A stretch of DNA of 10,140 nt from positions 1 to 10,140 of the forward strand of contig PUNZ01000085.1 of assembly GCA_003551945.1 (NCBI GenBank), read 5' to 3'. The translations under genes and the position numbers were made by a program. Shown one piece after another: positions 1 through 6,465 of this stretch (positions within the stretch are counted from its first letter, which is position 1; each line of letters begins with the position of its first letter). The stretch is from Halovenus sp. (lineage in GTDB: Archaea > Halobacteriota > Halobacteria > Halobacteriales > Haloarculaceae). The notes beneath the pieces were generated by a model that searched no databases, was not told the DNA's origin, and worked only from the letters and a program-made list of their open reading frames with translations.

Positions 1-3000
1 CTTGTACGCCGAGAGGTCCGGCCCAGCTGCGATGTCTGTCGTATCGTGCGTGTGTGCGAAGTTAGTATATTCTCTGTCCGTCCCAAGATTTTCCTCGATG
101 ATAGTCATGATATCCTCGAGTTCACTCGGGTCTTGCATCTCCCGCGTTGCCTCGTAGAACTCTCGCGGGTACGTCTCCATGATGTCGATGTTGTGAGCCT
201 CGTCATCGATTTCAGCCGGGTCGATTCGTGAAGACATCACTAAGGGTGCGTCCATTTTTCCGCCGCGCTGATTTGGAAGGAAGCTCTCAGAGAAGTTCAA
301 CAGCCCGTCCATGAGCAACATGACGCAGTCCTCGTCGCCGTCACATTGCTTTTGAATGGTATCTGACACAACGAGCGAGTGTGTGTCAGGGACAGTAACG
401 CAGTAGGTGGCAGAGCTTTCCGATTCCACATACTCGACAGAGTCCACAGGCTCTACGAGATACTGACCGCTCCCGTCAGTAAACGTCCTGCTTCCTCTTG
501 GGGTGACCGTGGAGACGGAATTTTCCAGGCTAGCCGTCTTTCGAGAGGGCTGGAAGCCAACCGTTTCGGCAAAGGTAACCGCATCGTCCGAAGAGATGGT
601 CAGTACATACGTCGGAGCAGACAGCGAGGAGTCATTCTCATCGTAATGGTCGGGGAACTTCTCGGCGAGCTGAACCGGTTCAGTTTCACTCACCTGTGCT
701 GAAATCCCGATTCGTGTGAGAAGTGCAAGGATATCCTCTTTCAGTTCGGTGCTCACTGTCGTTGCTTCGATAGACAAGGAGCTACTTTTGACCCCCCCAT
801 CGCCACTGAAGTAGCCGCGCAGGTAGGCCGCAATAACCTCATCACCGGCACCGAAGATACATTGTGGAACGCGTTTCGTTTCCGCGTAGATACCACAATC
901 GAGAACGGTGTCAAAGAACGTCCGCACCAACCGACCGGAGACGGTTATTTTGGTATCACTCTCACGGTATGGTTCCGTACCAAACTCCTCTTCGAAAGCA
1001 CTCATGAAGAACTCACGCGCTTCATCTTCGGTCCCACAGAGTGTCGTCTGGTGAATCGTCCCCTTCGGCGTGGTCTGTTCGCGTGCAAATCCTTCCGCAG
1101 CGTAGTACCCAAGCAGTGTTGCAACTCGCTCGTTCAGTTCTACGTAGCGGTCCATCTGAACGCGGTCGTGTTTCATTCCCAGTGTCACATCCTCGGGAAC
1201 AAAGGCAAGAAGTTCTGCACGCGACTCAAACAGTTCTGCGAGCAGCTTCGCTGGAAAACTCCCGCGATACAGATAGTTACTCAGCGTCTTATGTGACAGT
1301 CCAAAGTACTCGGCCGTACTTTTCAGCGGATAAAACGGGCCGTCCCAGTCGTCTGCAAGACGTTCCTCAAATAGCGTGTACAGGCGGTCTTTCGCCAACC
1401 CCTTAATCATCAATCGCCTGTTGTCTATCGAGTCACACGCAATGAACTCACGGAGCAAATCGAACCGATGAAACGCCGTGGTGTCGGCATTTTCATCGTG
1501 CAAGTTGAGTCTGTTGGGTGTAACTAGCGAATCGGTCTCTGTCAGTTCGCTGGCGCGTTTTGTCGTAAGACTCCCCCCGTCATACGTCTGCATCGTGTGG
1601 TCCGGAGTGACAGTTACCGTCCGCCCATTTCGTGTTTGAACCCGAACCAAGTGGTCAGGTGCAGGGTGTTTCGAAAGGGCAGAGACTGGTTTTGGGACGA
1701 GATTTCCATCCGAATCCAGAGATGGAACACGGATCTCTCCATCCACAGACTCGATTTCCGTTCCGAAATCATCCGTTTCCGGGTCCGTTAGACGTGGCTC
1801 AACGAGCGATTCGATGGAGCGGTATCGCCACTCACCATCCTCGTTTTCGTACCACAGCTTCGTTTCCGGATGGAAGCAGTTCCGACGTTTGGCAGCGTGG
1901 AAGTACGGATGAGCGTATCCAACGGCAGCCGAGGTAAACCCAACAATTCGGCCGACTGTCGCCGCGCTCGTGTGGGGTGCCATTCCAAATACAAGTTCAC
2001 CGATGAGGTCTTCGCGCTCGTCCAGTTCGTAGTATGGTTCAAGGCCGTAATACTGGGAGAGGAGGTCATCGACGAAATCCGCCGTTTTTAGCATATGTTC
2101 TGCGGCCCCATCGGAGAGCACGATATCCTGCACTCGGAGTTCGACGAGTTGGTCATCGTGTTGAAGCGGGTCACCGCGGATATCCTCGTGATATCCCAGG
2201 CCGCGGAAGGCATCGACGGTGACATCAAGTTCGGAGGGGCGGACAGCCGTGACTGGTAAGTCAGTCATATCGTACCTGACGGTGCCGTCTTTGAACGCAG
2301 AGATGTCGTGTTTCGCCCGAAGGATGCCCTTCTCGATTGGTTCGGGGGTTTTCTCCTTCGAGGTCAACCCTTTTACGCCTTTGAGCGTATCGTAGGCGAC
2401 AGCGCGCTCGCCGACATATTTTTTCGCGGCGGCGAGTTCCTGCTTGATATCAAGTGTCGTATACTCTGTCGGTCGAGCAAGCACTTCACAGCGTGGACAT
2501 TCAGCACGACCCGATTCGTCCGGTTCAACTTCACGGCCACAGTCCGGGCAGAGATAGACTGCGCGGGCCATGTCGCCACACTCCGGACACCGTGGCCGGT
2601 AGGTACGAGTCTCACAGGAGACACACTCCCGGCGGCCGACCTCAACGTCGACATGTCCTTCCGTCCCTTGCACTGAGTCCCCATGCTTTGCCGCTTTTTC
2701 GAGCGACCGCTGGTTACCGCCCGCTTCACCAATTGGAAAGAGCGTGTGGACGGCGGGAGAGAGTTCACGCTCCTCTGATTTTTCGGGCCGACCCATCCGG
2801 TTACCGATGCGCGTGGGTGCTCGCTCTCGCACGGTGAAAGGAGCGATTTCTGAAATTGCCTGAATGGCATTCTCACCATCTGCATAGGTGCGCGCTCGGT
2901 CACTGAGGTCATCGAGTGTCCAGTTACGGGTGAGTGTCGCATCCCCTGGTCCCAGTTCAGCATCGAAGCCAAGCGTTCGAACAAGCGGTCGCCACGTCGG

Positions 3001-4791
3001 AATAACAAGGCTATCGTCGTGTTGGGTATGCTCAATCAGGAGCTGTTCAAGCGCGTCCGTTACAACTTCGTCACGCGGAAGAACAAGCTGGTCGGTTGCG
3101 GGTTTCCGGTCGACCGAGGTCGGTTGGTCGGTGGCCCCGTCGGTTGCTGTCACCTCGCCCTGTTCGATAGCCTCGGCAAGCGCTGACAGTTGCTCGACCG
3201 AAATATCGTGCCAAAGATAGGTGAAATCAGGGTGAAGTGGTGCATCATATTCCATCGCCCACGCAATGGCTTGAGACGGACTGGGGTGTTCAAGATCCAT
3301 TTCGGTGCTGTCATCCAGCGCCTGTACCGGTGCCCCGGCCTCCTCGAACTCTTGTACCCACCATTCGAAGACATAGGACGCCGGTGCGAGGTCGTGGTTG
3401 TTCTCGATGAACTCGCCGTAGTTCACGAGATATTCACCGAGGTCAAGGATTCGTTTCACCCCGTTTCGAACCGCAAGCGCCTCGTCGATGTCGTTAATTT
3501 GTCGAACATCGCCGTTGGCAAGTCGAACCGTCGGTCCTTCGATGGTGTCAACTGGGACGACACCTGCCGCCTTTCCGGGTCGTTCAGTTTTAATCTGGGT
3601 TCCCGTCGCCAGAAAGTCATCCACCAAGTGCATCGTTGCGGGATGCACTCCGGCAGTTGCATGGCCGTGATTTCGGGCGCGACCATAGCGGAGTCGAAAA
3701 CCGCCGTGTTCGCTCGGATGGGAGAAAACCGGCCTGCCAGCAATCAAATCCTGCAGGAACTTTTTCGATGGTTTCGCACGCGGCGGGCCAGCAACCTCGG
3801 CAGCGTCAGTTTCGCTATCGGTGGATTCACTGGCTGCTGCCGGATTTTCATCGGCGCTCTCACCGTTTTCCTCGGTATTGACAGTGTCTCCTTCACCTGT
3901 GCTACCGTCAGCCGAATCAGCGGACTGTTGGCTATCATCTCCGTCCGAGTCACCGTAGTTTCCATCAATCAAATCCTGCAACCACGGCCAGTCAACCTCA
4001 TCCAGGTTGCGGGTATAGCGCTGTATTTTCGGTGCTTTGAGCGCAATCCCCTCTCCAAAGACCAGACACATACCACCACGGGCAGAGTTCGTATCGACGC
4101 GCTCTAAATCTCTGAAGCCGGAGACCTCCTCGTCGCCAGTCGCCTCACCATCGAGCATGATAGGCATATGTTTGGCGATGAATTTCGCCTCCTTCTCCTT
4201 GGGGGCATACTGGAGTCCAGTTTCGTTATCGTAGAGTGCGATCTCCTCTGCGTACCGTGATATTTCATCAGCGCGTGGTTTGTACTCATCAATCCCGAGC
4301 AACGCTCTGGCATAGTCTGCGACAAGCACGGATAGTGCCTGAGCAGTTCCGCCTGCTGAACGGATTGGCCCCGCGTAGTAGATGTTAACGAACTCGGTGC
4401 CATCATCGTTGGTGAGCACTTCGACCCGGTCAATTCCCTCGATTGGGGCGGCAACGACACCCTCCGTGAGCAACGCAACCGCTGTTCGAACCGCGCCTTC
4501 AATTTTGCCGGCGCGGCTTTCATACTCACCGACGCTACCCGAAACGAAGTCGTCGACAAGTTCAAGTGCGGCTTCCTCACGGGACATCTGGCCTTCGAGT
4601 TCCCGAACGCGCGCTGCAACGCCGTCGATACCAAGGATGTTCTCGACCCGGTCGGCCATATCTTTGGCGACGGGGATTTCAACCGATGGTGTTGGGTCGC
4701 CGCCACGCTCTCTGGCGGTGTTTGCGACACGCATCGCCGCATCAAGTTCGCGTTCAAGTCGTTCGAAATAACGTTCGTCTTCTGCGCGCAT
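1..4791 (-). CDS. polC: DNA polymerase D (Pol II) large subunit DP2, intein-containing precursor, 3' end beyond window
   Basis: Catalytic subunit of the euryarchaeal replicative DNA polymerase D, which works with the exonuclease subunit DP1. The frame is open from the ATG at 4791 to the window edge. The first residues (MRAEDERYFERLERELD) and the segment KDMADRVENILGIDGVAARV match the usual haloarchaeal DP2 start. The N-extein is 971 residues and includes YAGPIRSAGGTAQALSVLVADY (about 120-141, quoted here only as a landmark). A Ser/Asp/Glu-rich spacer lies at about 277-335. A cysteine-rich zinc-binding region has CxxC pairs at C723/C726, C735/C738, C748/C751 and C765/C768. The N-extein ends in AAKRRN. 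After the intein the chain resumes with CDGDED, whose two Asp (973 and 975 of the spliced protein) correspond to the catalytic aspartates known in Pyrococcus PolD. Another 115 C-extein residues are visible; by family length about 100 more should lie outside. It follows the PPC gene by 6 bases, so the two are probably co-transcribed. No frameshift or internal stop was seen. Confidence 0.96.
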   Translation of the reverse strand, partial: MRAEDERYFERLERELDAAMRVANTARERGGDPTPSVEIPVAKDMADRVENILGIDGVAARVRELEGQMSREEAALELVDDFVSGSVGEYESRAGKIEGAVRTAVALLTEGVVAAPIEGIDRVEVLTNDDGTEFVNIYYAGPIRSAGGTAQALSVLVADYARALLGIDEYKPRADEISRYAEEIALYDNETGLQYAPKEKEAKFIAKHMPIMLDGEATGDEEVSGFRDLERVDTNSARGGMCLVFGEGIALKAPKIQRYTRNLDEVDWPWLQDLIDGNYGDSDGDDSQQSADSADGSTGEGDTVNTEENGESADENPAAASESTDSETDAAEVAGPPRAKPSKKFLQDLIAGRPVFSHPSEHGGFRLRYGRARNHGHATAGVHPATMHLVDDFLATGTQIKTERPGKAAGVVPVDTIEGPTVRLANGDVRQINDIDEALAVRNGVKRILDLGEYLVNYGEFIENNHDLAPASYVFEWWVQEFEEAGAPVQALDDSTEMDLEHPSPSQAIAWAMEYDAPLHPDFTYLWHDISVEQLSALAEAIEQGEVTATDGATDQPTSVDRKPATDQLVLPRDEVVTDALEQLLIEHTQHDDSLVIPTWRPLVRTLGFDAELGPGDATLTRNWTLDDLSDRARTYADGENAIQAISEIAPFTVRERAPTRIGNRMGRPEKSEERELSPAVHTLFPIGEAGGNQRSLEKAAKHGDSVQGTEGHVDVEVGRRECVSCETRTYRPRCPECGDMARAVYLCPDCGREVEPDESGRAECPRCEVLARPTEYTTLDIKQELAAAKKYVGERAVAYDTLKGVKGLTSKEKTPEPIEKGILRAKHDISAFKDGTVRYDMTDLPVTAVRPSELDVTVDAFRGLGYHEDIRGDPLQHDDQLVELRVQDIVLSDGAAEHMLKTADFVDDLLSQYYGLEPYYELDEREDLIGELVFGMAPHTSAATVGRIVGFTSAAVGYAHPYFHAAKRRNCFHPETKLWYENEDGEWRYRSIESLVEPRLTDPETDDFGTEIESVDGEIRVPSLDSDGNLVPKPVSALSKHPAPDHLVRVQTRNGRTVTVTPDHTMQTYDGGSLTTKRASELTETDSLVTPNRLNLHDENADTTAFHRFDLLREFIACDSIDNRRLMIKGLAKDRLYTLFEERLADDWDGPFYPLKSTAEYFGLSHKTLSNYLYRGSFPAKLLAELFESRAELLAFVPEDVTLGMKHDRVQMDRYVELNERVATLLGYYAAEGFAREQTTPKGTIHQTTLCGTEDEAREFFMSAFEEEFGTEPYRESDTKITVSGRLVRTFFDTVLDCGIYAETKRVPQCIFGAGDEVIAAYLRGYFSGDGGVKSSSLSIEATTVSTELKEDILALLTRIGISAQVSETEPVQLAEKFPDHYDENDSSLSAPTYVLTISSDDAVTFAETVGFQPSRKTASLENSVSTVTPRGSRTFTDGSGQYLVEPVDSVEYVESESSATYCVTVPDTHSLVVSDTIQKQCDGDEDCVMLLMDGLLNFSESFLPNQRGGKMDAPLVMSSRIDPAEIDDEAHNIDIMETYPREFYEATREMQDPSELEDIMTIIEENLGTDREYTNFAHTHDTTDIAAGPDLSAYK
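346..1878 (-). mobile_element. Intein with LAGLIDADG homing endonuclease inserted in DP2 (511 residues)
   Basis: An in-frame protein intron that excises itself and joins the two polymerase parts. The boundaries are KRRN / CFHPETKLW at the left and VSDTIQKQ / CDGDED at the right; removing it restores the continuous DP2 motif. Cys1 is the N-terminal nucleophile. The block B TxxH motif is TPDH with His94. The block F/G region is TYCVTVPDTHSLVV followed by the C-terminal Gln511, and Cys+1 is the second nucleophile. The usual last residues are His-Asn; here they are Lys-Gln. C-terminal Gln is known in the Pyrococcus abyssi PolII intein, which still splices. A two-motif LAGLIDADG endonuclease is present: LLGYYAAEG (255-263, acidic Glu262) and LRGYFSGDG (353-361, acidic Asp360). 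Both acidic residues are retained, so the nuclease may be active. A possible helix-turn-helix (about 187-206) precedes the first motif. Sampled lines are about 50% GC against about 60% in the exteins. Boundaries are confident; splicing and cleavage activity are inferred. Confidence 0.95.
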
Positions 4792-4797
4792 GAGGAG

Positions 4798-5220
4798 TTA
4801 TAGCGGCCAGAGGTCGAGGTCTGTCGTCTCGTCGTGTGCCCGCTCAAGCGTCGTTTCGAACTCTCGGATGTAGAGTTCGCCGGCGAAGACCGTTGCGCTG
4901 TCGAGATGGCCCGCGATGACAGAACCATCATCGCGCGAGAGCGTCATGTGCGTGTGCGCAAACCGTTCATCCCCGAGCCATGAGATGTTACCAACCGCAG
5001 GTGTGACTTCGAGCGGTTCATCGAACTCGATTGGTTCGTACTCCTTATCGTCTTGGTCATAGAACATCAACGTCGCATCTTGCACAGCGCCAAGGCCGTA
5101 GAAAAAGGCTGCGTCAATGTCTTGCTCTTCGGCGAACGCCTCAATTTGTGCGCGCCAGTCACCACCATGCTCAAGTCGTGCAACAAACTCCCGTGCTCCC
5201 TCGACTTCACGATAATCCAT
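4798..5220 (-). CDS. PPC-domain (DUF296) protein
   Basis: A 140-residue acidic soluble protein that is essentially one PPC (plant and prokaryote conserved) domain. Visible family features are AAFFYGLGAVQDATLMFYD (about 37-55), the metal-site-like His pair H89-T-H91 in AHTHMTLS, and the following AGHLDSATVFAGELYI (His105). In plants this domain is attached to AT-hook DNA-binding proteins. Stand-alone archaeal and bacterial members are trimeric and often annotated as DNA-binding, but this copy shows no AT-hook or other DNA-binding tail, so DNA binding is not shown. Its length matches the stand-alone family. The ATG at 5220 has a TATA-like box centred about 26 bases upstream and no Shine-Dalgarno, fitting a leaderless message. 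The TAA stop lies 6 bases before the DP2 start, so this gene probably leads a two-gene operon with the polymerase. What it does for replication, if anything, is unknown. Confidence 0.88.
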   Translation of the reverse strand: MDYREVEGAREFVARLEHGGDWRAQIEAFAEEQDIDAAFFYGLGAVQDATLMFYDQDDKEYEPIEFDEPLEVTPAVGNISWLGDERFAHTHMTLSRDDGSVIAGHLDSATVFAGELYIREFETTLERAHDETTDLDLWPL

Positions 5221-5242
5221 GTCTGTATGAGAGGGTTCGGGG

Positions 5243-5250
5243 TATCAAAA
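5243..5250 (-). promoter_or_regulatory. TATA-like box upstream of the PPC-polC operon
   Basis: On the minus strand this reads TTTTGATA, within AATTTTGATA. It lies in the 68-base gap after the threonine-synthase-like gene and is centred about 26 bases before the PPC ATG. That is the archaeal TATA spacing for a transcript starting at or just before the start codon. It suggests that PPC and polC can be transcribed independently of the upstream gene. Assigned by eye; no transcript data. Confidence 0.5.
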
Positions 5251-5288
5251 TTGTTTGGACCTTCAGCCAGTGCCACCAAATGAGCGCG

Positions 5289-6377
5289 CTATCTGTTTGA
5301 ATCTGTCCCGGTAAGGGCCACAACGACATCCTCACCGGCATCAAGTTCGCCAGCCTCGCGAAGAACGTCAACGGCAGCGGGTGCAACAGCACACGTCGGC
5401 TCGATAAACAATCCGTTGCGGTGGAGACGGTCGTATGCTTCCTGTGTCCGCTGTTCGTCGATAGCCACAGCCTCGCCACCACTTGCATCGAGCGCCGTCT
5501 GAATCTGGTCGGCTCGGACTGGTTCCGTAATTTGAATGCCATCAGCAACGGTGTTGGTTCCGTCTCCTGCAATCCAGCCGCCTCGGGCGTCGACAATCGG
5601 TGCAACACCGGTAGCCTGCACGCCGTACAGTCGAGGGATGCTGTCGATGAGTCCCCAGTTAGACAGACGGGCAAAGCCGCGATACGCCCCAAGAAAGAGC
5701 GTCCCGTGACCGAGCGGCGTGACGACGGCATCTGGGGCAGTCCAGTCTCGCTGGGCGACGAGTTCATAGGCGAACGTGGCAGTTCCCTCGAAAAAGGCCG
5801 GATTCCATGCGTGGCTGGCATACCAGGCTGTCGGCGTCTCAGGGTCGGTTTCCTCCGCAAGCTGTGCCATGCAGGCATCGGTGACAGCCTGTCGTGAGCC
5901 CTCGATTTTGGTAATTGTTGCACCGGTTCGCTCGATTGCCCGGACTTTTCCTGGCTTGGCATCCGCCGGAACGAATATTTCAGCGTCGAGCCCAGCGTAC
6001 GCGGCATAGGTCGCAATCGCTTTTCCGGCATTGCCTGATGAATCCTCGACGACGTGGTCAACGCCGAGTTCAACCGCGTGTGAAATCGTCGCCGTTGCGC
6101 CCCGATCTTTGAAACTCCCTGTCGGAAAGAGCCACTCCAGTTTGTAACTTACATCGCGGTCGGGGGCATCAACGAGCGGCGTAAATCCCTCGCCAAGTGT
6201 GACTGCACAATCAACCGGGAGCCAGTTCTCGAATGCCCACAAACCAGCGTTGTGGTCGAGAGACGGTGTCGTCTCGATGGATGGTGCTGGTTGCTGCGTA
6301 AACTCAAGCGGGCCACCACAGGAGCAGCGCCACGCGGTTGCTGGCTGGGTTGACCCACAGACAACACAGGTGTACAT
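5289..6377 (-). CDS. thrC: Threonine synthase family PLP-dependent enzyme
   Basis: A cytoplasmic PLP enzyme of fold type II. Threonine synthase converts O-phosphohomoserine to threonine and phosphate. The protein has 362 residues from the ATG at 6377. It begins with a small zinc-ribbon-like segment (C4, C7, C18, C20; MYTCVVCG and WRCSCGG), common in archaeal ThrC. LGEGFTPL (61-68) is the substrate-loop motif of the family. PTGSFKDRGA (85-94) holds the Schiff-base lysine K90. DSSGNAGKAIATYAAYAG (from 112) is the PLP-phosphate and substrate-binding loop. The frame extends 23 codons upstream to an ATG at 6446, but that extension has no family character, so the Met just before the zinc ribbon was preferred. 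Haloarchaea often carry several ThrC-like paralogues. The SSGNAG loop differs from the STGNTSAS-type loop I recall for canonical ThrC, so the substrate could differ. No Shine-Dalgarno was seen. It is divergent from pepF. Confidence 0.8.
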   Translation of the reverse strand: MYTCVVCGSTQPATAWRCSCGGPLEFTQQPAPSIETTPSLDHNAGLWAFENWLPVDCAVTLGEGFTPLVDAPDRDVSYKLEWLFPTGSFKDRGATATISHAVELGVDHVVEDSSGNAGKAIATYAAYAGLDAEIFVPADAKPGKVRAIERTGATITKIEGSRQAVTDACMAQLAEETDPETPTAWYASHAWNPAFFEGTATFAYELVAQRDWTAPDAVVTPLGHGTLFLGAYRGFARLSNWGLIDSIPRLYGVQATGVAPIVDARGGWIAGDGTNTVADGIQITEPVRADQIQTALDASGGEAVAIDEQRTQEAYDRLHRNGLFIEPTCAVAPAAVDVLREAGELDAGEDVVVALTGTDSNR

Positions 6378-6433
6378 ATCCCGACTTATGCTGGCTGGTT
6401 CCTGTACCTGTCGGACCGATAGACAGACGAGAA

Positions 6434-6440
6434 CGTTTAC
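6434..6440 (+). promoter_or_regulatory. Candidate TATA-like box for pepF in the divergent thrC-pepF region
   Basis: CGTTTAC lies in the 88-base region between the divergent thrC-like gene and pepF. It is centred about 29 bases before the pepF ATG, consistent with a leaderless haloarchaeal promoter. The match to TTTAWA is partial. Read on the minus strand the same bases (GTAAACG) are about 60 bases from the thrC start. No better box was seen for thrC at the leaderless distance. Confidence 0.35.
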
Positions 6441-6465
6441 CACCAATCACTCCTAACCAGCGGTC

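Noticed and set aside
862..1406. Two overlapping plus-strand open frames of 144 and 121 codons
   Set aside because: They lie antisense to the intein, whose frame has clear block B and LAGLIDADG motifs; the plus-strand products show no domain pattern.
3190..4107. A 305-codon plus-strand open frame with some hydrophobic stretches
   Set aside because: It is antisense to the conserved DP2 N-extein. Long antisense frames are common opposite acidic haloarchaeal genes, and the hydrophobic stretches arise opposite the acidic spacer.
4104..4931. A 275-codon minus-strand frame crossing the PPC-polC junction
   Set aside because: It is Ser/Arg/Thr-rich and out of frame with both DP2 and PPC, which are clearly coding in this interval.
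5207..6073. A 288-codon minus-strand frame overlapping the ThrC-like gene
   Set aside because: It is an Arg/Ser/Pro-rich alternate-frame product; the other frame carries the zinc ribbon and PLP lysine motif.
6378..6446. Upstream extension of the ThrC-like protein by 23 residues
   Set aside because: The added residues lack family character, and the zinc ribbon normally begins right at the N-terminus. It would also use up most of the divergent promoter region.
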